64,000 nucleotides of DNA from Bagarius yarrelli (Eukaryota > Chordata > Actinopteri > Siluriformes > Sisoridae). The notes under the pieces are model-generated. The model was not told where the DNA came from and did no database searches. It saw only the letters and a program-made list of their open reading frames with translations. The stretch spans positions 600,797 to 664,796 of the forward strand of contig VCAZ01000182.1 of the NCBI GenBank assembly GCA_005784505.1. Direction: 5' to 3'. Below are positions 1 through 10,869 of this stretch, one piece after another (positions within the stretch are counted from its first letter, which is position 1; the number at the start of each line of letters is the position of its first letter). The translations under genes and the position numbers were made by a program.

Positions 1-32
1 GCTCTTGGCCAGTAAAAGCTGCCAGTCTAACA

Positions 33-206
33 ATTTACATTTCTGGCATTTGGTAGACACCCTTATCCAAAGCCATTCACTTACATCTAGTTTGAGGGTT
101 GCCGGCCTTGCTCAGGGGCGCAGCAGCGGTAGCCTGGTGGGAATTAAACTCACAATCTTCCGGGCAGCAGTCCAACACCGTAACCACTAAGCTACCACTT
201 CCCACC
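33..206 (-). repeat. tRNA-derived SINE (main family), nearly full length
   Basis: Minus-oriented copy of the window's commonest SINE. On the minus strand it reads: tRNA-like head (AAGTGGTAGCTTAGTGGTTA, then a degraded B box), a middle block around CCCTGAGCAAGGCC, and a 3' tail ending in the degraded 'GGATAAGGG...CCAAATG' block. The head resembles tRNA only at the A and B boxes and has no cloverleaf, so it is not a tRNA gene. SINEs of this type are well known from catfish and other teleosts; the exact family name is not assigned. Confidence 0.85.
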
Positions 207-484
207 AAGTCTAACGTTTTGGCAATATAAGACTGGACCTACAACTGTGGTAAGTTTTAAAAAAGCTTTTTCGTTTGTTATAATTTAATTTAACACATTT
301 TCGTTAATGCACCTTTAAAGAACGAACCCCGTTAACACCATTAAAGTTACAGGTGAAGTTTTGTTTGTTTATGGAACATCCGTAATGTAATATTCAGCGA
401 GACGAGTCTGTTGTTGCTACTGAAACTATAAAGTTTAATAAAAACCTGGACCTGAAGGGGCAATTCCTGATTGGACATGAAACA

Positions 485-488
<4 letters not shown>

Positions 489-526
<38 letters not shown>
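489..526. repeat. (CA)n microsatellite
   Basis: Uninterrupted CA dinucleotides, 19 units, just downstream of the lsm6 exon at 550-663, inside the last visible lsm6 intron. Confidence 0.97.
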
Positions 527-528
<2 letters not shown>

Positions 529-549
529 GGGAGGACATTCGTCACGTAC

Positions 550-663
550 CGTTGTTTCCTCTCAGAAAGGCGTCTCCGTATTTATTCTTCAGCTGGCCGT
601 TGACGTACTCCTCCGTCTGCTCCACTGCGATGTTCATGTAGCCGTCCAGGCAGGCGAGAACAC
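550..663 (-). CDS. lsm6: lsm6 coding exon 3 (Sm-like protein LSm6, middle to C-terminal part)
   Basis: LSm6 is one of seven Sm-like proteins. It forms the nuclear LSm2-8 ring, which binds the U6 snRNA 3' end, and the cytoplasmic LSm1-7 ring for mRNA decapping. Read on the minus strand, the exon encodes residues 32-69, including GVLACLDGYMNIAVEQTEEY and the Sm2-like end GDAFLRGNN. The acceptor is TCTCCAG before GTGTTCTC and the donor is GTACGTGAC after AACG. The length of 114 nt joins in frame to the 94-nt start exon (split Gly codon). Compared with the human protein as I remember it, only conservative changes occur (Leu to Val in NIAVEQ, Ile to Leu in AFLRG). The remaining 11 residues of the usual 80 must lie left of base 1. 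No matching exon is seen in 1-540. Confidence 0.97.
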
Positions 664-795
664 CTGGAGAAGATCGCAAGAGTAGCAGAGGTTCAGAACC
701 GGAGAAATTAACACAACCTACATGACCTTTATAAAAGCACAACAACAACAAACACCAGCTGAAAGTAGATTGAGCAACAACAAGCTGAGTGGGTA

Positions 796-1160
796 GACTA
801 TATTAACCAAAAGTATTAGGACACCTGATCATTACATCTAGATGTTTTTCTCAATTTTTCTTCTATAATAACCGCCACACATCTGGAAAAACTCTCCACT
901 GGATTGTGCAGTGTTATGTGTGTTCCAATAGTATGAGTGAGATCAGACACTAATGTTCAGGTTTGGAGGTCTGGGGTTCAGTCGGGGTTCCAGTTCATCC
1001 CACAGTGGAGTTGGAGTCAGAATCAGGACTCTGTACAGGACATAAGAGTTCTTCTCCTCCAATCAGAACACAGCATGTTTTCATGGAGTTCAGGGGTTTT
1101 GTGCACAGGGACATTGTCCTGCTGGGACAGGGTTTGAGTCTCTCAGTCCCCGTAGGACGA
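796..1160 (+). mobile_element. DNA-transposon relic (fish Tc1-like 'AAAAGTATTAGGACACC' family), copy 1
   Basis: It starts with the terminal block CCAAAAGTATTAGGACACCT and contains the family's internal landmarks: GAGTGAGATCAGACACTAATG, the 'GTCGGGGTTCCAGTTCATCCC' stretch, and GTGCACAGGGACATTGTCCTG. Related copies lie at 22736-23012 and 63222-63638. The other terminus (GGTGTCCACAAATTTTTGGC) is seen in the 22.7-kb copy and forms the inverted partner of this end. There is no intact transposase frame. Assignment to the Tc1/mariner group is from memory of fish repeats. Confidence 0.7.
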
Positions 1161-1264
1161 ATGGAAAGAACTGGATTTGCTTTAATTTAGATTATATTTA
1201 TAATGTAAATATAACACAAAGGATAAAACCCCTAAATCTTTTCATCTAACTATAGTACAGTAAA

Positions 1265-1475
1265 AGGACCTGAAGGAGAACTGTTGTATTTGTCCTCTGT
1301 ATATTTCTATTTGGTCTATTTCGTGATGGATCTGGTCGGCTACCAGTTGCCAAAGCACGTGTCAACTTGTGTACTGTTTTTTTCCAGCTTCCTTAAGACT
1401 TCCTTAGGACATTTATAAACTGTCCCTAGGACTTTCCTCTTCCAAGGTTTTCAACTATTTTTTTGGTTAATATTC
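1265..1475 (+). repeat. Dispersed repeat, unexpanded copy (partner of 3380-3990)
   Basis: Shares 'ACTGTTGTATTTGTCCTCTG', 'GGCTACCAGTTGCCAAAGCA' and the CTTCCTTAAGACTTCC start with 3380-3990, but has only a few CTTCC-TAAGAC units where the partner has dozens. Family not recognised. Confidence 0.8.
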
Positions 1476-1906
1476 TGGAGTCTATAGCTGGAGGAATCGA
1501 TGAGATTTTTTGGGTTACAGTAACTCTATTATTGATATTTATCATGAGGATTCATGGGCCCACACATTTTAGGGGCCCCCAGAGACCTGTTTTATTAGTA
1601 ATATCAGTGCAGTGTGGGTGTGTTAGGGGGCCCAAGCTCATTTAATCTAAAACGAATCTTTCTACTGGTAAACAACTTTGTGTCCATCACATCAACCCGT
1701 CTCCCCGTCCCTGTCCCCGTCCCTGCTGTTATAGTAATTACATTATCCTTAATCTCGCTAGGTCTCCCCTGCATCACTTATCGAATCGTCCTGCATCGTT
1801 CCTCAGATTTCATGCGGATTCTCGCCAAAATTTCGTCCCATGATGTCACTTTAACAGCCAATCAGGATCCACTCTGATTATTTACAAAGGATCACGTGAT
1901 CTTCAC

Positions 1907-2000
1907 CTCTGTAATCCACTCCAGAGTTGAGCTTCACCACCACCGGCCGTCCGATGATCTGCTTCAGGAAGTCACTGGGGGTCTGTTTACGGACGCTCAT
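1907..2000 (-). CDS. lsm6: lsm6 start exon (coding part)
   Basis: Encodes residues 1-31 of LSm6 plus the first base of Gly32. The minus-strand reading begins MSVRKQTPSDFLKQIIGRPV and continues through the Sm1 strand VVVKLNSGVDYR. Human LSm6 as I recall it begins MSLRKQTPSDFLKQ, so the match is near perfect and fixes the start codon. The donor is AGAG|GTGAAG. The exon begins five bases upstream of the ATG at a good acceptor (TTTCTGTCTGATTAAAG), so the transcript has a separate non-coding first exon, as in other vertebrates. Confidence 0.97.
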
Positions 2001-2485
2001 TTTCACTTTAATCAGACAGAAAGAATAAAATGATCACAAATTAACATCCCAAACATAGAAACTCCACATTTACTCTACAGTGTGTGGAGAGAGCTTACAT
2101 TCGCCATAATCAGGTTCCGCAGTGTACATTTAATTGTTCTTTAATAACATTACCTTTTATTGTAACTTAATAATTACTAAATGATTTAGATTTATAACAC
2201 TTAGCTGCTTTGTTCAAATTAGCACGCTAACAGATTTCATCACCACCCGTATTGCGACAAAGACAGCTTTCTGTCACGTGACTGCTTCGTTTTTAAAACT
2301 CAACCAGCATTCCACCAATCACACGCGGGGTCGTCTGAATACAGGTAGGAGGTGAAACAGCGTTTTCCTAAACCCTTATTGCTGACAAAATGAATCTACT
2401 ATAATGCTTAAATGTTTAAACGAGTCTAAATTAAAACAGCATTTAAAAATAACTCGCTGTACGGTAAAGTCTTCCTCATACTCAC

Positions 2486-2600
2486 ATCTGTTGCTAGGCT
2501 AGTTCCAACGTTTACAGCACGTCTTGGTGAAATGTAGCGCTGATGAGGGACAGCCAATCAGCTTTCAGGATTAATACAGAGTACGGAAGCTGCTACAAGA
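2486..2600 (-). promoter_or_regulatory. lsm6: Probable lsm6 non-coding exon 1 and promoter
   Basis: On the minus strand a strong donor (AACAGAT|GTGAGT, last exon base 2486) lies 480 bp upstream of the start-exon acceptor. Just upstream of it is AGCCAATCAG (2552-2561), a perfect NF-Y type CCAAT box, in a region free of repeats. A further E-box palindrome GTCACGTGAC lies at 2275-2284 in intron 1. The transcription start itself cannot be read from sequence. Confidence 0.45.
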
Positions 2601-3379
2601 CAATTCAAAACGCATTTCGGTAAACATTGCTTAATAATGTTTATAATAGTTTGACAAGAAAATGCTGCTTGTTAGTAACTTGTAAAATTTTATCTTATTA
2701 ACTGTGTAAATAGTGTAATAAAATATCCATTTAAACTTTTATTATTATTTAAAATTATATAAAATAATTTAAATAAACACGTAAAGGATAATTAGCATCT
2801 TTGAACACAGAATTAACACAGAATTTATTTATTTCCATTTACACATCTGTTGATTTATTTATTTATCTACACATAAAATCTATTTGTTTGCACAATAGCT
2901 GCAACGAGTGCATTATTATCATATAGCTAGAAAATATACCAAATCTAATTAACTCGCATAAATGATTTATTTAAAGATTAATTCTGATCATTTCTCATAC
3001 TGATCTGTGCTACGAATAATAAACAAAGTAAAATTAGATCTTTCTCAGAACACATGAGAATATGGCGTACATACAGTATCCAGCTTTACTTATACAGTAG
3101 ATCAGCATGGGTTGTGACGAGATATTTAAAACATTTAACACATAAAAATTGTTAAGGCTTGAAAAAAGGGGAAAAGGATGTAGAGAAACTTTAATTATCA
3201 TTTTACAATATAAAACACTATTTTATGAAACACTATTTACCATCGTGATTGACAGTTTCAGGATTTTTCTGAATAAATTTTTAGGTATTTCAGGATTTTA
3301 ATTTAAATTTGAGGCTATGATAACATTTCATTTTCTAAATTGTGTTGTTATATTTGTGCGTTTAACCCGTTTAATATAA
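2601..3379. other. AT-rich intergenic DNA, no gene seen
   Basis: Very AT-rich sequence with no open frame of note and no recognised repeat. Confidence 0.7.
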
Positions 3380-3990
3380 TAGAACTGTTGTATTTGTCCT
3401 CTGTATATTTCTGTTTGGTCTATTTCTCGATGGATCTGGTTGGCTACCAGTTGCCAAAGCACAGGTTTCAACTTGTGGACTGTTTTTGTCGATAGGTAGG
3501 GTAAGATAATGTCCAGCTTCCTTAAGACTTCCTTTAGATTTTCTCAAGACTTCCTTAAGACTTTTATAAACTTTCTTAAGACCTTCCCTAAGACCTTCCC
3601 TAAGACCTTCCCTAATACCCTAAGACCTTCGCTAAGACCTTCCCTAAGACCTTCGCTAAGACCTTTGCTAAGACTTTCCCTAAGACTTTCCCTAAGACTT
3701 TATCAAGACTTTCTTAAAACTTTTATAAACTTTCTTAAGACCTTCCCTAAGACCTTCCCTAAGACCTTCCCTAAGACCTTTGCTAAGACCTTCGCTAAGA
3801 CTTTCCCTAAGACTTTCCCTAAGACTTTATCAAGACTTTCTTAAAACTTTTATAAACTTTCTTAAGACCTTCCCTAAGACCTTCCCTAAGACCTTCCCTA
3901 AGAATTTATCAAGACTTCCTTAACACATCCTTAAGACTTTACTCTCCCAATGTTTTTAACTGCTTTATTTTTGGTTAAATATGGATGTGA
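3380..3990 (+). repeat. Dispersed repeat with an internal CTTCCCTAAGAC minisatellite
   Basis: Expanded partner of 1265-1475: same left flank ('TGTATTTGTCCTCTGTATAT') and same right end ('GTTTTTAACTGCTTTATTTTTGGTTAA' region, split by small changes). Between them, about 3515-3930 is a 12-bp tandem repeat (AAGACCTTCCCT and variants). It is arranged in three longer blocks, each ending with 'TATCAAGACTT...TATAAACTTTCTTAAGACC', so there is a higher-order period of roughly 125-135 bp. The 111-codon open frame through it is a by-product of the 12-bp unit. Confidence 0.85.
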
Positions 3991-4054
3991 GGTGGTAATA
4001 TTACAATAGCAGGGCAATATAAAAGCACACAGGCATATTCACAGTGACCCCAGG

Positions 4055-4235
4055 GTAAAACATTTACATTTCTGGCATTTGGCAGACCTTTTTATCCAGA
4101 GCGACTTACATCTGTCCCAAATGAGCCTCAGAGTGTTAAGAGTTTTGCTCAGTGGCCCAGCAGTGGTGCCAGGATTTAAACCTACTATCTTCTGATCAGC
4201 AGTAGGACACCTTAACCTCTGAGCTCATAGTTCCC
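4055..4235 (-). repeat. tRNA-derived SINE (main family)
   Basis: Minus-oriented copy, diverged. The 3' tail appears as CATTTGGCAGA...TTATCCAGAGCGACTTACAT, and the middle block as TTGCTCAGTGGCCCAGCAGT. The tRNA-like head is at the right end. Confidence 0.85.
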
Positions 4236-5195
4236 TCAATCCATCTACACGCATGTGTCTGAAGAGTAGAAGGAAACCAGCTTTAAGTAAACTAACATGG
4301 ATAAAAATTATCCAGAATTTGTACTGTTCCCTTTCTTAAAGAAGTTACCGACTGGCGAATAAAATCTACCGGTTAGACCAGTGCACTGACTCTGTCCTCA
4401 GTCAGTAGCTTCCTGGTTACACTATGCTGGATATTTCAGGAGGGTTTGTTTCATCAGTCTGCTAATGACCCTCAAAATAATATTAGCATTGTTGCTCTTC
4501 CAGTTACTGTTCAAAAAAAAAAAAAAAAATGGTGTCCATTTTCAGGCTGATCCTGGAACCTAGTTCATCCCAAAGTCTGTCCTTCTGACAATTAACTGGA
4601 GCTGCTTTCTGCCTGTGTGGTGAATCTCAGCCCACAGACTGTACCCCAGGTGCCAGCTCAGAGGTCCTGATCTAAGCAACCAGCACGTCGCTTTTCTCTC
4701 CTCTGGTCTCCCCATCTGCGTAGAGGACCCGATGCCAGAACAGGTCCACCACAGACGTGTAGGTTTGATGTCTATGAGCATATGATGAGCACAGCATCTG
4801 AAAAAAGTGCTCCTTGAGGGTGACCAGACCTCGAAGGGTTATTTGTCTTACCTGTCTGGAATGGCATTAACCCCAGAGTGACAGGCACATTGGGACAGAA
4901 TAGCCTGTACGCGGTGTGTCAACAGCGTCACGTTCAACACATCATGAGATGCAGTGACGATAAAAACCTGAGGCCGGTTTTCTGTAGTGACCTTAACACT
5001 TCTTTAGTAAAGTTTGTTTAGTGGGTTTTTCCACCTGGACCTCATTAGGGAAAATCCCAAACCATGACCTTTCGTCTGAGCTGTGTTTCAGTGTACAAGG
5101 CTTTAAAGGGTGCACAAACTTTATTCTAAACCGGCACTAAACCCAAAGTGTAGTTTACATCATTACAGAGCAAGGCCCTCAATTAAAAAAATTAA
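4236..5195. other. Intergenic DNA, no gene seen
   Basis: Contains a 17-base A run (4514-4530) and a moderately GC-rich block (4540-4800) whose minus strand is open for 73 codons. I find no known domain or convincing splice sites there. An old, unclassified repeat is the likeliest reading. Confidence 0.5.
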
Positions 5196-5235
5196 ATAAA
5201 TCGCTCTGGATAAGGGCATCCGCCAAATGCCGAAT
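5196..5235 (+). repeat. SINE 3' tail fragment
   Basis: Only the tail block (TCGCTCTGGATAAGGGCATC then CGCCAAATGCCG) of the main SINE family remains. Confidence 0.7.
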
Positions 5236-6150
5236 TTATTGTACTTATATTATAGACTAAACTTTAAAGTAGACTTAAGAGGAGAAAAGACGTTTTAGAC
5301 AGTTAGCAAGTTAGCAAAATCCAACAAATATAGATATTAGAATTAAAAGTCAATTTCAGAATTTAAGCAAAGCTTTCAGTCATTTTTAAAATAAATAAAC
5401 TTTGTTTGTTTAAGGGAATTTTAAGGTTGTACAAGAAATGCTTTTAAAAACATATCTGTAATAATTATTAATAAAAGCTCGTAAAGCTATAACTAAATGA
5501 AATGTAAAGGTGACCCCAGTCACATGCCACATGTTTGCTTTAAGCCACATTAATAAATCAACTTTCCTCAGCTGAACCTTTGCTTCCTTTCATTCATTCT
5601 GGTTTTATCCCGTGTCCTCCGTATGAATCCTGCTTTATGTGGTACGATTTCTGTCCTGATTTTGCTGCTACAAAGAAAAAGAAGTCCTTCGATACTCAGT
5701 ATTAATGAAACTCACCACAGAAAAGTAGACATTCAGGGCTGAAAGAATTTAACTGTTTCATGAGTATTTTGTGTTACTTAAACCTACTAATGATCACAAA
5801 TTTCAAAAAAAAAAATGTTGTATTTTAATTAACTGGTTGTTTATCAAGCATCTGGAATTTAAACATTTTATCTTCAACCTCTGAAATTCTGTATAAGGTT
5901 CTCCTGACAGAGAAAAAAACAAATCCTCTCACTCTAAAATTGTGTCCTGACTATTTTTATATTAGATTGTTGAAAATAAAAACATTTATTTGTTTTTACT
6001 GATTAAAAAACGTTTCATTTCGCCATCACACTGATTATGATAATGTACCAGCGAAAAGAATGAATTCCTTCATTAGAAGATGTCCTACTATCTGACGTAT
6101 ACTGTAGAATAAGTGTTGCACGTTACAGAATTCAGCCGAAATAATTTTGA
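5236..6150. other. AT-rich intergenic DNA, no gene seen
   Basis: Low-complexity AT-rich sequence. No coding potential and no repeat family recognised. Confidence 0.6.
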
Positions 6151-6154
6151 CACA

Positions 6155-6720
6155 TTGATTAGATTAGATTAGATTAGATTCAACTTTATTGTCACTGTGT
6201 AAGGTACGTGTACAGAGCCAATGAAATGCAGTTATAGCATCTAACCAGAAGTGCATAAGTGGCTTATTTACAGTAAATATCAGTGTAATAAATAGGGTAT
6301 GGGGTTGATAGTTACAGAGGTGGGGGTAAATAATGTACAGAGGTATATGGATAGAATATAGAGGTGTAACAATAGCTAGTTATAGATTGTGCAAAGATGC
6401 ATAATGATAAAGTGCAGTAGAAGTGGCAGTGCGGTAGTAATTAATACTGTATATCAGCTGTCAGTGCAGAAACAGCCACAGGAAAGAAGCTGTTTTTCAG
6501 TCTGTTTGTGCGGCTCTGAGGCATCGGTAGCGTCTGCCTGATGGGAGAAGAGTGAACAGTCCGTGGTTGGGGTGAGAGGGATCTTTGATTATGCCTCTCG
6601 CCCTTTGCAGACTGCGTTTTTTGTGTATGTTCTCCAGGGTGGGTAGCTGAGTGCCGATGATTCGTTGGGCGGTTTTCACCCTCTGAAGGGCTGTGCGGTC
6701 TACTGATACCACTAATGTTC
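6155..6720 (-). mobile_element. 5'-truncated LINE: last part of the reverse transcriptase ORF, 3' UTR and tail
   Basis: The minus strand encodes the C-terminal end of a fish LINE polyprotein: LQRVKTAQRIIGTQLPTLEN, then SHPNHGLFTLLPSGRRYRCL. This matches the conserved '...HPgHglFsLLPSGRRYRsiR...' end typical of CR1/L2/Rex-type elements. A one-base shift after RAAQTD puts the final 'RLKNSFFPVAV'-like stretch in another frame, so it is dead. The 3' UTR follows (to the left), including 'CAATGAAATGCAGTTATAGC'. It ends in an (ATTAG)n tail at 6158-6180, the usual microsatellite-like LINE tail. The 5' end is missing at about 6720. Confidence 0.85.
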
Positions 6721-6994
6721 TATTTGTATTTTTCTAACTACCTTCACACATCTTCGCTGTTTACTATCATGATGCTGAACCTTTATTTTATTTTATATTG
6801 ATAAAGATTATCATTAAGTTATTTTGTTTGTCTTGTGTTATCTCATCTATAAACATCAGATCTTGAAATCAGTACGGGGTTCCTCAGGGTTCTGCCCTCG
6901 GCTGGGATAAATCCATATCTTGTTTTAATGTAAAAAATAAAAATTCATCATACAGCACTATCTTACTAACTTAAAGCGAATGTTGGAACCAAAG
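6721..6994. other. Intergenic DNA, no gene seen
   Basis: AT-rich filler between the truncated LINE and the next SINE. Confidence 0.6.
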
Positions 6995-7175
6995 ATGGGA
7001 AATTGGTAGTGCAGTGGTTACAGTGTTGGACACCTAATTAAAAGATCAGGGTTCGATTCCACCACCAAGTTGGGCCCCCGAGCAAGGCCATTAACTCCTT
7101 ATTGCTCAGTATTATAAGTGAGATAAATAAAAGTCACCTTTGATAAGGGCCTATGCCAAATGGTGTAAATGTAAA
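6995..7175 (+). repeat. tRNA-derived SINE (main family), full length
   Basis: Plus orientation. The head GGTAGTGCAGTGGTTACAGT has an A box and the B box is GGTTCGATTCC. The middle block is GGGCCCCCGAGCAAGGCC. The tail is AAAAGTCACCTTTGATAAGG...CCAAATGGTGTAAATGTAAA. Confidence 0.9.
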
Positions 7176-8170
7176 GATAACCTGTTTGAAAGCTGGTAAA
7201 AGCCTGTTTTTTCCACCATAGAAATTGTGTGTTTTTGTTCACTAAAAGTATTTTTCTGATCGATGTTAGCTTTTAGTCTTCTACTAATATGAAGTTCTGG
7301 TGATGAGGTTCATAGAAAGAACTCAGCTAGCAGGAGTATCAAGTTGCACCAGAATTTAGGAGTGGTGTCCCAGTTAAGGCAAAGCTTTGGCAATGTGCAG
7401 ATGTAAACTCACCATTGCCAAGTGGCCACAATTGTGGGTTTCCCTGAAGCAGCAACTGGGTGTGAGGCACTGCTTCTGTTGTCCTCTACCACTATAATTC
7501 CCATGGTGTACAAAATTTAGCAACTAGGCCACAGAGTCCTGCTCATGGTTTTGACCTTGATAACCCTGCCAGTTTAGTCCCTGATTTGCTGTTTCAAATT
7601 GACCCAACCCCCAGAGTTGGGCACCCCAGTCAGGTCACATCTGCCACTGTGTTTGGCCACTTGCATTAAACTGCAGTCCAAACAAATCTGAACCCAAAGG
7701 ATCCCAGTTCACAAGCCTTGATGCACTGAAATAAAATTTGGGAATGGTGTCCACCCCATGCACTGGTCTCTCTGGGGTCTGTAAAGCTATTCCACTTGAT
7801 TCGAAATGAGCAGGACCCTGGTATCTGCAGATGGTGGACATTTGATTTTTTTTGTTCCAAAAAAATTACTCCCAAAGATGTTTCACTCCAGGAAGTTCAG
7901 AATCACAGTTTAGGTTCATGCAATTTAGTTCCAAAACTTAATGTCGTTCAGAACCAGCTAAGCTACGAGAGAACGAGCTAAGAAGATTCTAGCAACATAT
8001 GCTTGTCTGAGAGTGGTATGTATTCCAGGTAATGGCTGCAAAGGTCAGATATCTGTTCGGTTCTCACCCGCCGCTGGCACTTCTCCGTGATTCACAGGAC
8101 CACAAAAGCACAAATGTTTGGTTTGCTATGTGCATGTGTAACCAACTCCACTGAAGAGGGTAGTATCCTT
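7176..8170. other. Intergenic DNA, unclassified
   Basis: About 7370-7860 has mixed composition, unlike the AT-rich surroundings, and short open frames on both strands. None matches a protein family I know, and no splice-site pair frames them. It may be an old transposon. Confidence 0.4.
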
Positions 8171-8179
8171 ACCAAAAAG

Positions 8180-8490
8180 GATAGTAAACACTAAACATAA
8201 ACAATTGACCACAAAATAAGGATAAACTTGTCTAAACTAGAGTTAGCTAGACATAAACAGACTCTCGACAGCGGTACAGGGACAAACCAAAATCCACAAC
8301 AAAGACAGAGGGAAACACAAGAGTTATAAATACAGAAGACAAATCAACAGGAACACGACACATGGACAAGGAGATCACATGACAAGATACAAGGATCACG
8401 TGACAAGGACAAAACAAGAAGTAAACAAAGGCATGAAGAACGAACATAAACTCAAAACAAAAACATGAAACATAAACCGTACAGCGTGAC
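8180..8490 (-). mobile_element. Solo-LTR-like repeat
   Basis: The minus strand has the look of fish retrotransposon LTRs: T-rich 5' part (CATGTTTTTGTTTTGAGTTT), CACGTGATCC, a TATA-like GTATTTATAACTC followed by a T/C-rich stretch. No terminal repeat pair, primer-binding site or pol remnant is visible, so the class is a guess from style. Confidence 0.35.
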
Positions 8491-8649
8491 TATATAAAAA
8501 AAACGATTAGTTTATGAAACTGAAATTAAAGTTTACAAATTAAAATTATTAAGGAATCAAGTGTAAAATATTTTTTGACAGTGTATAAGTGGATAAATGG
8601 GGAATTTTTGGGTTAGCTATATCTCAATTAAATTTAAGTTTGACCCCAA

Positions 8650-8803
8650 ACACTTACAGTATTTGGCAATATTCCTTGTTATACAACTGAGCGATTGGGG
8701 GTTAAGGGCCTTGCTCAGAGGCCCAGCAGTGGTGGCTTGGTGGAGCTGGGAATCGAACCTCAAGGTAATAGTCCAACAACTTAACCACTGCGCCACCACT
8801 TAT
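8650..8803 (-). repeat. tRNA-derived SINE (main family)
   Basis: Minus orientation. The middle block GGGCCTTGCTCAGAGGCCCA and the head (CTTAACCACTGCGCCACCAC) are well preserved. The 3' tail is eroded. Confidence 0.88.
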
Positions 8804-9439
8804 ACCGCTATAAGCCACATTAATAAATAAATAATTGATAAAGTATTAAATAATTTAAAAAATCTCACTTAAAGCATTCTGTCATTTATTGTGGTTCTGC
8901 CCAAAACTATAAAAAACAGCAAGGTTGGTATTCCAGTGGTTTTGGCAAAAGGGTCACAGGTGAGGAAAATTAGTAATAATAAAGTGAGGTGCTGGGATGT
9001 TGGTTTGAGGAAGTACAAGGCAGTAATCTGAGAGCCAGAATCATAAAGTACTTCTGGCGCTTCCAGACAGTTTGCTTGTTAGCAGGCCATGGCAGGCCAA
9101 GCAGAGGCTAGAGGTTAATTTGGTATCTGGCACAGTGTTAAACAAAAGGTCAGTGCTACAAGTCCTTAAGTCATAAACAAGTGTGGTTGAGAAACACATA
9201 CACACCTAGGTCCAGGTAATGAATATTCAATGAGCGTTTTTTTTCCTTTTGCCTGCAAGCGTTTTAAAAGAAAAGAAATAACGTTAACTCCTTTTTAATA
9301 AAAGAAATCGTTTACTTTATCACTGTGTGTTTTTTTAAAGATTCTCTAGCGGGACTGATGATAATAATAACAGAGCAGTAGTAGTACAGCTACTAACATA
9401 ATGTAATATGCACGCACACACACACTTACACACGCACAA
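8804..9439. other. Intergenic DNA, no gene seen
   Basis: Mixed AT-rich sequence with a T run at 9237-9244. No coding signal. Confidence 0.6.
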
Positions 9440-10500
9440 TATTGACCTCCTTGGTGTACTGCAGCTCATTCTTGACTTTACTGGACGGAAGCCAGGAAGC
9501 CGGTCTTGTTAAGTGATACCAAATGAAAACACAATGGAGCCAGGGAGACACAACTTGGGTTTCACCAGCTTTTTTCTCCACCATTGTGACAGTTGCCTAG
9601 AGAGGAAAACGAGAATGTTTCTCTTCATCTGTGTTCCAAAAAAGATGACATTTTAACCTTATTGCCTTGTCCTTCTGGAGCACTGCTGGTCCGCAGCTCT
9701 GTGTTTTCTTTAATAGTAGATAAAAAAAGCTGATGAGCATTTTTAGCTATTAGCGCGGCATGTGAGCGTTTATGAAAATGTAAAACTGATTTTCTGGAGA
9801 CAAAAGGAAACCTCAGTGCAGTACAGACCGTGCCCACGTTGCATGTCTTGGAGCAGTGCCTGATCCCTGACTGACGCAAAAGTGGTAACTCAACAGTAAT
9901 AGCATCCTAGTGAGGCCAGATGGGACTGTTTTTCACCCTGCCTCAAAAGACACTGGGGTGCTCAGATGGACAGTGGCACAGTTGATTCGCTGGCACAACC
10001 TGCTTCACCTTTCACAGCTCCCAAAGACCTGAGAGGGAGGGAGGCGAAATGAAAAGATTACAGAGCGAGCTGGAACCGGGTTAGAAAAGAGGAGGGGTGG
10101 GTCAGCAGGAGCCAAGGAAAGAGAGAGGGAAAACGAGACAGGGAAGGGAGGGGGTCCCTGAGTTGCCGAAGGCAGTCAGTGGTGAGAGGATGGAGGAGTG
10201 AGAGGGGAGAGTCTAGACTGCATTGACCTTTGCAGCCGAGGGCTTTCTCTCCAGGGTCAGCCTGGATATGGAGGAAGGATAATGGAAAAACCTCAAGGGA
10301 GTTTTCAAATGAAAACCAGATTGGCTGGCGGAGTGCTCTTGCCCCCTCCTTCGTGTGCCCCACCAACCTTTTTTCCATAATCCTGATACTGCATGGAGGT
10401 AATAGCTTGGAAATCATAGCCTAGCGTTGCCTTGATCAAAAACGGAGCCTGGGACCAGGGTCTCTTCAACCCATAGATCCATCTATGCCTTCTTTCTTAT
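9440..10500. promoter_or_regulatory. Candidate conserved non-coding block
   Basis: About 1 kb free of recognisable repeats, with higher GC and higher complexity than the flanks. It has no spliceable reading frame (the 119-codon minus frame at 10058-10417 has no domain). This texture is typical of deeply conserved enhancers near developmental genes such as znf827. Function is inferred from composition only. Confidence 0.35.
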
Positions 10501-10869
10501 ATAAACATATCAGGACATAAGAGGTTATGGACTCCAGACGGAATGTGATTTAAGTCTCTAGATATGGTCTTTAGACCTGTAACAGATATGATTCACGAGT
10601 AATTTTGGACTTTTTGTGAAATGAGATCATACAACATTATAAAATGTGAAATATGTTCATGACACTGTGTCATATAATCTATTGTGATTTTCAGTCACTG
10701 TTATTTACACTGCCTGCTGCCCTGAAGTGAAGGCCAAGGTCAGCATCTTATCATAAACTATTAGTCAGCCCTGTCACTAAAATATACCATTCCTTTGAAG
10801 CTAATTGTAGCTAATGAGACACGTCGATATATTTTCAATGTTCTCCATTTTCACAGCGATTAAAATATA

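Larger units (their letters stand above)
664..1906 (-). other. lsm6: lsm6 intron 2
   Basis: A 1243-bp intron between the two coding exons, with GT donor (GAG|GTGAAG) and AG acceptor on the minus strand. It holds a DNA-transposon relic (796-1160) and one short copy of a dispersed repeat (1265-1475). No other coding segment is seen. Confidence 0.9.

Noticed and set aside
2485..2500. RFX X-box in the lsm6 promoter (GTTGCTAGGCTAG)
   Set aside because: Only the left half fits; the right half lacks the RGYAAC pattern.
3509..3844. 111-codon frame of FPKTFPKT repeats
   Set aside because: Product of the 12-bp minisatellite unit.
4560..4781. 73-codon minus-strand frame as an exon
   Set aside because: No family match, no convincing acceptor or donor, and another minus frame is about as open. 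Probably an old repeat.
6497..6712. Independent small gene on the minus strand
   Set aside because: The peptide is the C-terminal end of a LINE reverse-transcriptase polyprotein, truncated upstream and frameshifted downstream.
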